The notes under the pieces are model-generated. The model did not search any database. It saw nothing but the letters and a program-made list of their open reading frames with translations, and was not told the DNA's origin. A DNA stretch of 64,000 bases from Lycocorax pyrrhopterus obiensis (Eukaryota; Chordata; Aves; Passeriformes; Paradisaeidae), in assembly GCA_014706295.1 (NCBI GenBank), contig JACSVZ010000011.1, positions 1,944,663 through 2,008,662 on the forward strand, written 5' to 3'. The position numbers and the translations under genes are program-made. Below, piece by piece: positions 11,201-22,631 of this stretch. Numbering within the stretch: position 1 is the stretch's first letter; the number at the start of each line of letters is the position of its first letter.

Positions 11201-13478
11201 CTCCCAAGGACTGCTCTCAAAAAGTGGTAATTGCTGCATCCTGGATTAGCTCAAGGTTTGCATTTTGGTGCCTTTGGGTTCCAGTCTCTCTGACAGTAAA
11301 AGTCACAGGGGCTGGAAAGCTGGGAGATGCTTGGGGAGGTGTTGAGTTCATGTTCTACTCTGGCAGGGCTGGTGATGTCAGCTTGAGTCCCTCACTGCTT
11401 TACCTGCAGTCAGGTAACTCTCACTAAAACTCCTGAATGTTTCTCTTGTCCTGATGCAAGGGACTGGAGGTGACAACCTCAATAATGTGATCAAAATTTG
11501 GAAGAAGCAAAACTGGTTGTAGCAGCTGGAGAGGAGAGAAGGCTGAGATAAAGCCTGCACAGACTCCAGGGAACACAGATCCATGCAGAAGCTTCCCCTA
11601 GCATCAACCAATAGTTCATATTGAAAACTGAGAGTTTTGCTGGACATTTAATTTCTTAGAGGAAATATTTTCAGTGTTAAATTTCATTAAGCTTAGATTA
11701 ACTTAAGTAGTCTATGAACAGAGAAATGGAATGAGAATTTACCCAAAGAAGCACCAGTTTTGCCTTCACTTAATTGTGTGCAAAATGCAGTATGAAATGC
11801 CAGAAAGAGTTGGGTGTAGATGTGATCTGATGCCTAAGTAGGATAATTTTGAGTTATGACTTATGTTAAAAAAATAAAAAGTCCTCTTCAGATGTAAGAC
11901 AAGAGAGAAAGAGGAGAGATGTGCTTATTATAGTCAAGAACTGTGATACATAGGCATCAATGATTCCATTTGTTTTATATACTTGCTTGTCATTTTAATG
12001 GTTTATTATCAGGGATCCAGTCAAAATTGGCAATAAAAAGAACATAGCTTTACTTTGATTCAAAGTCTGCAGCAGATATGCCAGCAGAAAGGATAAATAA
12101 GGCATGGAAAATATGCTGTTAATAAGGGAAATACAAGTAGTTCTGAGCATATTTCATATGCTTTTTCTTTATTTTGATTTCAAAGAGAGTGTTGAATGCA
12201 CTTAAATTATTAAGTTATAGTGAATAGTACCTTGAACATGGCTTGAAATATTCCATTCTAGTGCAAACTTGGGCTTGTTCTTGTAAATCTATTCTTATAA
12301 ATAATTTTCAGAGAAGAAGAAGAAAAAAATATATGGTCCTTTCTGATTTTGTGTACTTTACAGGAAGAGAGGATTTTTTCTATGAGAACCTCATTGCTAT
12401 TCACTGCAATTCTCCACTTGAAGAGAGGAAATACCCTGGGGAATGTTGTGGCATCGGGTCTGTGTGGTGTTCTGTCCTTCAATGGCCAAACACAGTGTGC
12501 AGGTGAGCAAATGAAAACTGACTAAACACGGTTCAGTCTTTTTGATGCCAAAAAGCCATTGGCTGGGCAGGCAACGGGCTGGGGAAAGGTCAGCTGGCCC
12601 CGGGTCAGGCAATCAAACTGTGCCCTGGTTCTGGGTCACTCTCTCTGTCTGACTTAGGAGTGTTGCAGCAGAAAGTCTAGATTAAACCACTTCCAAGTAG
12701 AGTAGTTTTGTATGAGATGTAGAGTGGATTCTGTGCCTCAGGTTGCCTTTGCTGACACCTGTATTTTTCTCATTTCAGGAAGAGACAGCAAAATATTGAA
12801 ATCAGCGAGTTTAAGCAGTGTGTTTGCAATTTTGAGCAACTGGAAAAATGACAGGGCTGAAATGACTCTTCTCTGGACTTTGTTGGGTCTGTGGTCACGT
12901 ACACTCTTGCAGGTTCCTTCTTCTCTTTTACCTCTTCCTTTTCTTTTATATTCACTAAGGGTGTAGGAAAATATCCCAATTTCTTCCAAGACAGATCCAA
13001 AAAACCCTAACACTTATAACCTTGAAGTGACAGAAAAGTTTGTAGCCTCCACGGCACCACCTTTTACCTTGGGACAGATCACTCTGCACGCCATGGCAGG
13101 GAGCAGAAGCCAGCTTGCTGTGCTTAACTCAGCAGCCCAGCACAAACCTGGTGGGAAAATCCATTGCAAGAAAGAATCCATATCGCTTTCAGACCCAAAA
13201 CTGCTCTCAGCCGTTGATCTGGAGCTCCAGAGGCTGCTGGGTTTGTGTGTGAGATCTGCAGGGTCCTGGCAGGCAGGTGCTGCTGCAGTTCAGTGATATC
13301 CCCAAAATCCACTGGGCAGAATCAGCTCAGCAGTGGGGAAAACAGCAGGAAAACTCAGGGCAAACCGAGGAGGGCAGGGAGTTAAGTGGTTATTAGCAGG
13401 CCAGGCAGGTATGGTGTATGTTTAGTACTGCTGGCATGGAAATCTACTGAGGAAGACCTTGCTGCTACCCCATTGATT
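8276..13478. other. Unique noncoding stretch
   Basis: About 5.2 kb with no recognised repeat or gene. Mixed composition with AT-rich parts around 9900-10030, 11640-12000 and 12100-12340. An acceptor-like tract ends at 12778 but has no good donor partner. Small open frames are of chance length. Confidence 0.45.
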
Positions 13479-14084
13479 TCAGGTGCATCTGGGAATATTT
13501 TGGACCTGTATGACTAATGCCTGCCTCGAAGTCCCCAGACAAAGTGGAAAAATATGTTTAGTGCAAGAAAATAGAAAAGCAAGTTTCTCTTTCCAGGAGA
13601 CGAGTTTGTGGACAGACCTCCTGATCTTTCCAGAAAAAAATGGGTAAAAGCTGGAAAGAATCTGTGACAGGAATTTGTGAGGGGAAAGAAGGAGAATAAA
13701 AGGAGAGACAGGGAGCATTTTTGTGGCTTCAAAAGGAGGAAGAGCTGAACCAGACAGCAACGTCCCACAGTCAAGCATGTTAGAAAAGTGAGGCTTTGCC
13801 ATTGACCTCTGGAGTGTTTCATACAGGCACTCAGCCTCGCACGTGGCAGGTTTGTTACACAGCACCAGCAGAGCTTTTGCAGCTGAATTGTCCTTCCTGT
13901 GCTGGATCCAGGTCCCCAAACCCTGATCCTCACTTTCAATCGCCCCTTGGTCTGAGCTGGCTACAGCTTTTTTTGTGGTGGTTCTGCTGGGCTTGACCCC
14001 AGTGCTGCCTTCTGCCTGAATTTCTTCACCCATTTCTTTTTCTCTGCCTGGAATCCTGGTCTGGAGAAATATGAGATCCATCAT
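13479..14084 (-). other. Unassigned 201-codon open frame, probably chance
   Basis: One of the two longest open frames not explained by an obvious repeat. It starts with two Met codons. The predicted protein is charged near the N terminus (repeated Lys, Glu and Thr) and Phe/Leu/Ser-rich in the C-terminal half. I recognise no domain, signal peptide or catalytic motif, and a second open frame (13514-13939) overlaps in another register, as expected for chance. A few frames of this size are expected in 64 kb of two-strand sequence. Confidence 0.12.
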
Positions 14085-16327
14085 ATAGGATCTAGGACTT
14101 TAGGACACCAAATTTTGTCTGGCTGGATCAAATCTAGGTGTTTCAAATCCTGGGCTTATTTAGACCACATAGGAAGATGAATTAGCACTGATATATCCAG
14201 GGCATTTTGGACTGACTGTGTGCTCAATAAATATGACACCTTCTGGCCACGGCAGCAGGCCATGGACATGAGAGCTGAAGGGCCCAGACATAACTCATAT
14301 CACAATTCAATGCTTAAGTACCTGTTCAAACACCCCGAACAGCTTATGGGCAATCATTCATATTTCCCATCCCCAGGAGCCTGAGATTTACCACTCCCTT
14401 GTTAGGGAATGTATTTTTAGGTGACTAAGGGCCCTAGGCTCCCACAGACTCTCTAATTTAAGAGTGCTGCCTTATGTGAGCATCTCTTTGAACAGGAGCC
14501 ATCAATACATCCTGACCTCCCCTTGTCCCTGCTCTGGATGCTGGTGACCTGTTCAGCTCTTCCATGGTTTTTGGAGACAGGGCAGTGGGGCCATCAGGTG
14601 TTGTGTAGGCAGATTTCCCAGATTGTTACACTGGAGTATAAAAGATGAAAGTTGGTTTTCAAAGCTGCCTCAGGAGCGTGTTCTCTGTTCCTTGTGTTGT
14701 TCACAACGGTCTGTGCTGACTGGAACTGTAAAATGGTGAGGAATTGAGAGCATTGGCGTGAGTACAGACAAACACCTCCTTGTACCTCCGATCTGCCTGG
14801 ATGGGATTGCATTTCCAAAGGTGGTGGAGAATTCCGAGGCAAAGGGCTGTGCACCAGGGAGGAAAGTGGCTTTGTGTTTAAATGTAGTTCATCACTTCTC
14901 TCTGCCCAGTGGAGGGGATATGCAAAACATATCAAAAGCAAAATATCAAAAGCATATCAAGCCCAGGAGAAAGTAACTACTCTTGCTTTGCTGTTCCTGG
15001 GTGTCCCGACCCCTTCTCTCTCCCCTCAGCCCCAAGGGCTGTGCTCATTCCGTGCTCTCTGTTGCTTTTGAGATCTCAAAGGCAGCCTGTGTGAGGGAAA
15101 AGGGTATTTCCAGGAGAAGGGAGGCCAGTTTTGCCTGGCAGTGTCTGGAGCCCTTCCTTTGTTCTCTGGATCTGCTCCCTCTCCTTGGGGTTTTTCTGCT
15201 CAGCAGCTGAATGCACTGGATGGTGTCACTCAGGGGCTTGTTTGTGGCCATTAGCAGAGGGGTGGGCGGTGTTCACGTGTGCAGGAGGGTCCAGGACAGC
15301 AGCACCTGCAGCCAGGGAGAAACAGGACCACCCTTTGGGATGGGTGTGCTCCTGACAGTCAGCAAGGAGGTGTAGCCTCAGCCCTGTGGAGATAAGGACG
15401 CTGCTGGTGGGGCTGAAAACGCCCCATGCAAAAATGGGGACTGGTATCCAGCCCCAGGGCAGTGGTGCTGGGACCTCTGCTTGGGAATAAGCCAAAGAAA
15501 ATTCCCTGCAAAGACTGTGGGTTGCTTTCACAACACACACAGGACTGTTCATTGTGCATCACTATTTTCCCAGTTACTTTTGATTATCTGGCTGCAGCTG
15601 TGAAAACAGTGGGCTTGTGCACACTTGCCCTCTCTTAAGAGTTTGGTCCATACTACAAACATTGTAATCCTGAAAACCTTGGTACATTGCAGACAAAAAA
15701 ATATCCATGTTAGGGATCCCTGGGTACAGCTGGGATTTATAGCAGCAGGGTATTTTATGGTCCTTATACCTGGGTATATCACTGGGTAGTGATGTGGTCA
15801 GCCAAAGGCAGGCTGCTAAAATCAGAGCAAAAGATGTTAATGACCGTGGGTTTGCACTGTACATTTGCTTGTGCAGCCAAGGAGATGGCCAGGGAACCGG
15901 AGTCAGGGCACGGAGGACCCTGTGTTAGTGTGTGCAGAGGGACATGCAGCAATGAGTTAGGGTTTTCTGTCCCTTGGAAGGTGAACTCCATGCTCAGCCT
16001 GGTGCTCCAAGGGCAGGTGACACCTGGGCACAGCTGAGCAGAGCCAGGACTGGGCTGGTCAGCCTGGGGATGCTCTGGGTGCTCAAACCAGGCCTTTTCT
16101 CACGGCTTCATTTCCTCATTCCTCACCCCAGGGGAGCAAGGGAAGCAGGGTGGGGATTTTTGGTGGTGGTTGTTTGAATTGATGCAACGTTTTAGCTACT
16201 GCAGTTGTTCTGGGATTGATGTTTTAAGGCAGTGTCAGATATGTTTTAGATAATTCAGATGTATTTTAGAGAATAGTGTCACTTCTCAAAATGACAGAGC
16301 TTTGTAAAAGTAGGAAGTGGCTGCTGC
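14085..16327. other. Unique noncoding stretch, possible ancient repeat
   Basis: No gene seen. Around 14400-14470 the sequence TTTTTAGGTGACTAAGGGCC followed by CCTAGGCTCCCAC is weakly like old amniote interspersed repeats carrying TTAGGCNCCTAA-type words; this is an impression only. A small direct repeat, ATATCAAAAGC, is repeated about 2.6 times at 14929-14960. Confidence 0.4.
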
Positions 16328-16372
16328 CTGTCTGTCCTGTCTGTCCTGTCTGTCCTCTCCTGGCTGTCCTGG
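16328..16372. repeat. 9-bp tandem repeat
   Basis: Three perfect CTGTCTGTC units (16328-16354) followed by two variants, CTCTCCTGG and CTGTCCTGG. Forty-five bp in total. It encodes a Cys/Pro/Val-rich stretch in one frame that has no meaning as protein. Confidence 0.9.
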
Positions 16373-17725
16373 CTCCGAGGGCTGGATGTGGGCATTCTGC
16401 CTTTCCCTGCTGTGCCACTCCCAGCCAGCACAGTCTCATTGGCAGGCGTGGGAGCGAGCTGGGGTTTCCCTCCAGCGCAGACCTCTGAAATATGTGCAGG
16501 TCAGATACTCGTTAGTCAGACAGAGGAAACACAACATCTTAATTAGCCAGGGAGTTGTTCGTGGTTGTGTGTGCACTGTGTGGAAAAAAACATGCTAAAG
16601 AAACAAGTGTGGTGGTGAAAAGATTTTAATTTAGTTTTGTTTTAATTTAACCTATCAATTTTATTGCTTGTTTGGACCACGAGCAAAAATTGTTGTGATT
16701 TTGTTGTTTGTTTTGTTTTGTTTTTTTTCCCCTTTCCACTCCTTAGCTGAAATCTATTTGATGATCTGGGTCTGACTGTCAGGTGGCTGCAGTTCTGCAC
16801 TTGACACTCTGGTTGTGTGTTTGCCCACAAGGGTCAAGGATTTCCAGCAGCTGACGGGAGTCTTGGCTGCACAAGGAATACAGGATGAGGCAGGTACTCC
16901 ACACAGTTTTACCTTTGTTTATCTAAGAGTGAAAACAGGAACTAAGAGGAAAGAAAGAAGGTTTTATGAGCTCTGAATGAAAATGGCAGTACTCCATCTT
17001 TCCATGAATTTCTAAGTCTCTTTCTGCCTGTCTCCTCAGCTGTAGGATTGTGACATTTCTAATTTTCAGTGTTGTTAAGAAGCAGCATCATATGATAGAA
17101 CCACCTAATTATCTCATCACTCTTTGCAAAATAATGATTTCCACGCATTTTATTAAACCTTGGGACAGTGAGTGCATGGAGACAGCTGGAATCCTTTGGA
17201 GATGCATTGCTTTCTTCTGTGTTCCTCTTATAACCTCTGCTCGTTCCCTTTGATGCTGATGTTCTGGTTTAATAGGACTCATCCTTTTACTGCAGCAACA
17301 TCAGAGTGCTGTGAATAAGAGTTTGTTCAGCTTTAGTTTCTTCTTGCTGTCAACTAAGGGTGCCTTTTAGCTGGTTTATTTATTTTCCTCTGGGCTTTTA
17401 TTTTTTTCTTGTTCCTCATCAGAAGATGTGTGTCAGGGAATAGGATCTCTTCAAAGCTTTAGTTCAGAGTCTAAAGAAAACTCTGCCAATGTTGTATTTT
17501 TCCATAGCTCTGGGAAGTAGTGGTGGTTCAACCTTGAAATATCCACTAGTGCCACTAGCTTACAGACCTGAGATTCTCTCATCTTTTGAGAACATTACTC
17601 ATTACTCCATCCTATTAATAACAGCAGTGGAGCTGTTAGTTCATTTTTACTCAGGGTTATTAATTTAACAGTATTTATTTTTAACTTGTTTTCTTCTTGA
17701 TGCTTCTTTTTTTTTTTTCCCCCAG

Positions 17726-17767
17726 TGCTCTTTCAATAGTCAAAATCTTCTTTAAACTCTGTTAGAG
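17726..17767 (+). other. Exon-like interval with strong splice signals
   Basis: A textbook acceptor (a run of Ts and Cs from about 17705, ending CCCCCAG at 17725) is followed 42 bp later by the donor AGAG|GTAAGA at 17768. Two frames hit stops early and the third carries TAG near its end, so a coding exon is unlikely. It could be an exon of a noncoding transcript or a pseudo-exon; pseudo-exons far outnumber real ones in vertebrate introns. Confidence 0.2.
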
Positions 17768-19473
17768 GTAAGATGGTGACTTGTAGATTTTGACTGCTGG
17801 GTCAGTATTTTTCCCCTCCTGTTTCTGGGAAGAAAGGGATGAACAACAGCAGTGTCTTGGCTGTCCTCTGGTAACTCATCCGAGGCAGCTGGAGCAAGGC
17901 CAGTCAGTGGGAGAGCTGGAGGCAGGACGTGCTGCAAGGAGGGCAGCTGAGCTGTCCCTGGCACCGGGAATGTGCGTTGCTCACCCCCATGGCCTCAGCA
18001 TTGAATTCCCCACGTTCTGGAGCAGAGATGCTCCTGCAGCTCTGGGAGTGGTCCCTGCTCCTCAGAGAGGGTTCTGGTGCCTTCAGGGAGGGCTGGTGGA
18101 GTCCTGAATCCAGTGCTGGAGATCAGTCCCTAAGTGCCTCACAAAGCTGAGGTGAATTGGGCGTGAATCCAGGGAATTTTTATTCACTTTATCCATATTC
18201 ACTCTCAATGTTTGCTGTGTCATAGCTGCAACCTTCCACAAGCCGGTATAAACACCCTGTTTGCTTTTGTGCTTCGAATCCTAAAATGTATTGATTTTTA
18301 TCATTCAGATATCAATCAAACTGTCTCTACATATACCAACAATTAAAAAAATTCACTAAACAGATACAGTTAATTTCTGCTGTAAGAATTTAATAAATCC
18401 TTATTTTAAAACATAGTAATGTATTTTTACTTTATATATACTTATTTATCTTGCTTTTAAACTTACATTAAAAAGAAAGAAACACTTTTGAATTTTGGTG
18501 GGAATAAAAATAAAGGGTAAAGAATGGTGGGCATAGTTACTGGGACCAGCCTGCTCAGTTCTCTAAAACCATGCACCAGTGTCCTTGCAAAATAAAAGAT
18601 GAAAACAAAACCCATAAAACAAATAAAACCTTAGAGCACAAACCAGATATTTAATAAAACCATGTTGACACAAAAACCATAAGCAGTTATGATGCAGTCT
18701 AAACAGAGTAAGTGAATAAAATGTTCAGGGCAGGATTGCTGTGTTTCCTGGTGGGATCAGGGTTTGTGTGAGGGTGGGAATTGCCAGTTTTACTCTGGGC
18801 TGCTTCCACTGGAGTTTCCTCTGAGCTGCCTTGGAGGCTGTGGGGAAGATCTGCCTCTGAGCCTCGTGCTCCAGATTTACACCCACAATTAAGGCAGGTA
18901 ATTTATGGCTGTTTGATTAGGCTGTTGCAAATGTTTAGCTTTGGGCTGGTTTAATGAGCTGGCTCAGGTTATGAATCACCTGCACTGTTCATCACAGGGA
19001 CAAAACTTTGGGATGTTATTGGCAAGTGCAAAATGTGTTTTTGCAAGGTCACAGTGGCTCTATAACCCAGGACTTCAAATTTAAGGAAGAAAAATGGTCC
19101 CTGGCTTAAATCCTTGCAATGGAAGGAGGCTTTTGCTCAGTTAAATAGAAGATGAGAGCATGATGTATCTCTAGGCAATGTTGAATTTCTACATTTTAAA
19201 TGTTTGTTAAAAGATGCATTGAAATAAGATCAGGAGTGTTTGCATTCCCAGTCTCACACAGAGGGTCAGGGAGGTCTGGGATCCCACAGGCGGCTCTTGG
19301 TGATAGTGTCATGTCCAGGTGTATTACAGCCAGGAATATTGTAGTCAAGAGCAACTCACAAACACTACAGGAAATTAATCCAGCAAATATATTCTTTCAG
19401 GGTTATCAGCTCATCTGAAGTAGCATCAAAACTCAGTCCATAATATAATCTATTCAACATTTGTTTCTTTCAG

Positions 19474-19567
19474 GGTTACAAGGAGCATCGTGTCCCAGAG
19501 GAATGCTCTGCACAATGACAGACCTGCCTGCTGAGAGACACTGGGTGGGGAGTTCATCTGCTGCTTG
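19474..19567 (+). other. Exon-like interval, one open frame
   Basis: Acceptor TTTGTTTCTTTCAG ends at 19473 and donor TTG|GTGAGA begins at 19568, bounding 94 bp. One of three frames is open throughout, with Met, Cys and Trp codons but no recognisable motif. No neighbouring exon in a compatible phase was identified. Treat as a pseudo-exon unless transcript data support it. Confidence 0.15.
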
Positions 19568-20929
19568 GTGAGAGACAAACTACATTTGGCATAAAAAATG
19601 GGAGCAGCAAACTCCCTCTAAATGTATCTATAAATTGCCAGGCATGATTCACCAGCTGAGGGGACTGGAATTTTTGGTGGTAATGAAATCTTGTGGAGTC
19701 ATACATTTACCAGACTCCACTGGCTGGTGACTGATAGCTTTTACAAAGGGATCAAAGTGAGCCCTTGCTGGAGCTCTGGGATGTTCTGCCTTCCAAAGAG
19801 GTGTTCCAGGTTTCTTCATAAGGTTACTAATCTGCCATCTCCCTCCCACCCTAAAATCATATCCCTTGTGTCAGTAGAAAGCTCAGTAAAGGCTGCATCA
19901 GACACTCAGTGAATAAAAGCACTGGTGGAAGCCCTGTGTCACAGTGTGCACGTGGGCACCGAAGCTGAGAAATGACTGTTTGGTATTTGAGCCTGCTGAA
20001 ATGCAGTTCTTCCTGTCTGGGCATCAGTGTGATGTGTTCCCAGCAGAATATTAAACAGTTAATCTGAACAGACATGGATCCTTGCAGGAAATCTGTAATG
20101 GTCTGTAATACAAAACAGAATATTTTCTGGGTTTTACGACTTACTCTTCTGTAGGCAAATGATAAAACCAGCAGCAGTATCTTCCTTTCCTTTTTCTTCA
20201 GACTGTAATTGTGAATTTTGGTTCCAGATCATAGGGACAAATTGGGGGAAAAATAGAAATCACTGTTTAAAACATTAATATAATGGGGGCAAAAGAAAAA
20301 GAGAGAATTCCTTGATGCGTTTTAGAACCTTCAGTTACTCTGATTAGGAAACTTAGTTAACAAAACCTAGAATCAGTTTGCTTTATACAAGAACATTTCC
20401 CTGGAGGTTGCACTGTCACTAACCTGCAGTAACAGAAAACTTCTGTGATGAACTTACAAAATTGCCTGAACAAACCCTTTTGAGTGGTGCCATTTCTTTA
20501 CTTTCCGAGGGAGCACAAGCTCAGCACAGGAGAGAGCAAATGCATTCTGGAGGGGCTGATGAAAACATCCTGACAGTAAAATCTGGAAGGGTTAATCATG
20601 GCAAAACCCACTGATTTCTACCTTATATGTTCTTTCCAAAAATTATGGCATTTTGTGTTTGGGAAATCCCGCAGTGGTGGTGGTGATAGTGCTGCAGAGC
20701 ACAGGAGTTAATCCATGACAGCCCTGAAGTTCAGGGGGCTTCCACCTGTCCAGGCACAGTCAGAATATCCATGAGACAGTCTTTAAGAAATGTTTACAGT
20801 CCATTTACTACTTCACATGCACATCTTTTCGTGGTCAAAGTCATGAAAATAGGGAGACAGCTCTGATACTTGGTGACTTTGACTTTAAAAAAGCCCATCT
20901 AAGGAATTTTACCCAACTCATGGCATGCT

Positions 20930-21110
20930 TTTGTGACGTGGCAAGTAAACATTGCTAATTTGCTACCAGGGCTAAACATTTTTGATCATGGGCAATTGAG
21001 ATTGAGGCTTATTTAGTTCATCATTAGGTTGGAAAAACATTTTTCCCTGGAGTAATTAATTGTCTGCATCTGTGAAATTGGATTAATACAATGGTTTTAT
21101 TGACTCTAAA
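20930..21110. promoter_or_regulatory. Candidate enhancer: FOX, homeodomain, OTX and SOX words
   Basis: Within 180 bp: GTAAACA (forkhead-like) at 20945-20951, TAATTAATTG (homeodomain) at 21053-21062, GGATTAA (OTX/bicoid-like) at 21080-21086 and ACAATGG (SOX-like) at 21088-21094, the last two almost abutting. Motif identities follow known consensus sites; the enhancer role is inference. No repeat or open frame explains this stretch. Confidence 0.3.
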
Positions 21111-22580
21111 AGTGAATCCTTGTTTGAGGTGCTCCCTTAAATACAAGTCAGGATGTGCCCAGAGCTCTCATGTTTGGGGGAACTGTGTTTGCCAGGATTG
21201 ATGATGAAAGTTGGTTAGTTAGTGAAATTGAGCCAGATGAATTTTTAAGTGATGTGCTGCAAACTGCAGGTTACATTCTGCTTTGTGCTGAAGCTTTCTG
21301 CTGAATTGCTAAGGGTTTATGCTATAAATATGGTGTCTTAATAGCCACTTTTTTTCCCTTAACTCACCTGAAAGTTATCGTATATTAAGATGCTGACTTC
21401 TCCGAGTACCTTGATACTTCCTGCAGGGGAGATAATGGTAAGTTATTGATGCATTTTGACAGCTTTTCAAACACGTTGTCTGTGTGAAACAGAACTGTAC
21501 AAAATGTAGCCTTCCAGACGTTAACGTGTAATTTGTCATTGTAGGAACAGTAAAACAAGCCTGGAATGTGTCTCAATTTTCTGAGCAGCAAATGAACAAC
21601 AACAAAAAAATCTCTCTGTGAGACACTTCTTGCTTCTGGCACAAAGGAGTCCCGGGGAGAGCTCTGAGCGCCACATCTGAGGGTGTGTGGGTGTGTTGGA
21701 GCAGGGTGGGAGCGGCCGAGCGCGAGGATGGGGACGGTGACAGCGACAATGACAGGCTCCTCTGATCTGCCTTTGGAACAGCTTCGGACCCAGCCACCCA
21801 GCTGACCCAAGAAGTTCTTTTCTTTTTTTCTTCCTCATTCTCTCTTTTCCCTTGGCTCCTGCCTTGCCATGGCTGTGCTTGCTGCTGTGGAGGGGATTCC
21901 AGCAGTGATTGTGTCACCAGGAACCATCGCAGCCAAGTGCTCCAGCGTCCACATCCTCCTGCCTTTCGTGTCCTTGGCTCAGAATTAACTGTAACAGGAA
22001 TCCTGCGTGTAAGCAAAAATGCTGTCAATATCGAATATTTTAAAACTGAGCCCAGGATATTTTTACCCTTTCTTCAATGCAAGCTACTAAACTCTCTTTC
22101 ATACAGGGCACTTTTTTGATACCAGGTCAACACAAAAACTTCTCTCATATGAACCCCTGTATCTCTTCTTTCACTGTAACAACCGTTGTGAGAACTGCTG
22201 GGAGGTGGTCTTGATCTGGCATTTAACATTCTGAGAGAATCACAAGGTTGTGATTATTGGGTTTGGAAGCTGCCACTGACTTCCCTTTACCAGAACTGAT
22301 GCTACAGTCCCTAATGAGAAGGGCAAATTACAGGCAGCTAAATTACACTGTCCACCAGGGCCTTCCAGATACTCTGAGCCCCAGAGGAGGCTGTTTTATT
22401 CTTCCTCTCCTGTGTGGCCAGTAGCACCCGTTTTATTTCCCACATTAGAAGAACAAGAATTCAATTAATGCCTGTCTTTACACAACTGGACAGTTTCCAG
22501 CCAGTATTTCAGTGTGTGGCTTAAATGAACACTCAACAATAAATGGACAAATACCTGTTTTCTTCAATGGTATCAGCAAG
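21111..22580. other. Unique noncoding stretch with a small CpG cluster
   Basis: Eight CpGs fall between 21653 and 21745, six of them within 33 bp (21713-21745), against a strongly CpG-poor background. Minus-strand open frames of 100-151 codons (21385-22028) overlap here in three registers and are not convincing. No TATA or other core promoter element is clear. Confidence 0.4.
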
Positions 22581-22631
22581 GCTCAGTGGCATCAAAAGGG
22601 CTCAGTGGCATCAAAAGGACTCAGTGGTATC
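22581..22631. repeat. 19-bp tandem repeat, 2.7 copies
   Basis: Two identical units GCTCAGTGGCATCAAAAGG (22581-22599, 22600-22618) plus a partial third unit with two changes to 22631. A degenerate fourth unit may precede it (AATGGTATCAGCAAG). Perfect identity of the first two units suggests recent slippage or duplication. Confidence 0.92.

Larger units (their letters stand above)
16373..20929. other. Unique noncoding stretch with AT-rich core
   Basis: A T/G low-complexity run (TTTTG-type) sits at about 16700-16729. 18270-18700 is strongly AT-rich. Two exon-like intervals, 17726-17767 and 19474-19567, are described separately. I recognise no gene. Confidence 0.45.

Noticed and set aside
18240..18310. 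TTCGAATCC word resembling a tRNA B box
   Set aside because: No matching A box, no cloverleaf stems upstream and no terminator arrangement.
21385..22028. Overlapping 100-151-codon minus-strand frames at the CpG cluster
   Set aside because: Three overlapping registers are open at once, which points to composition rather than coding.
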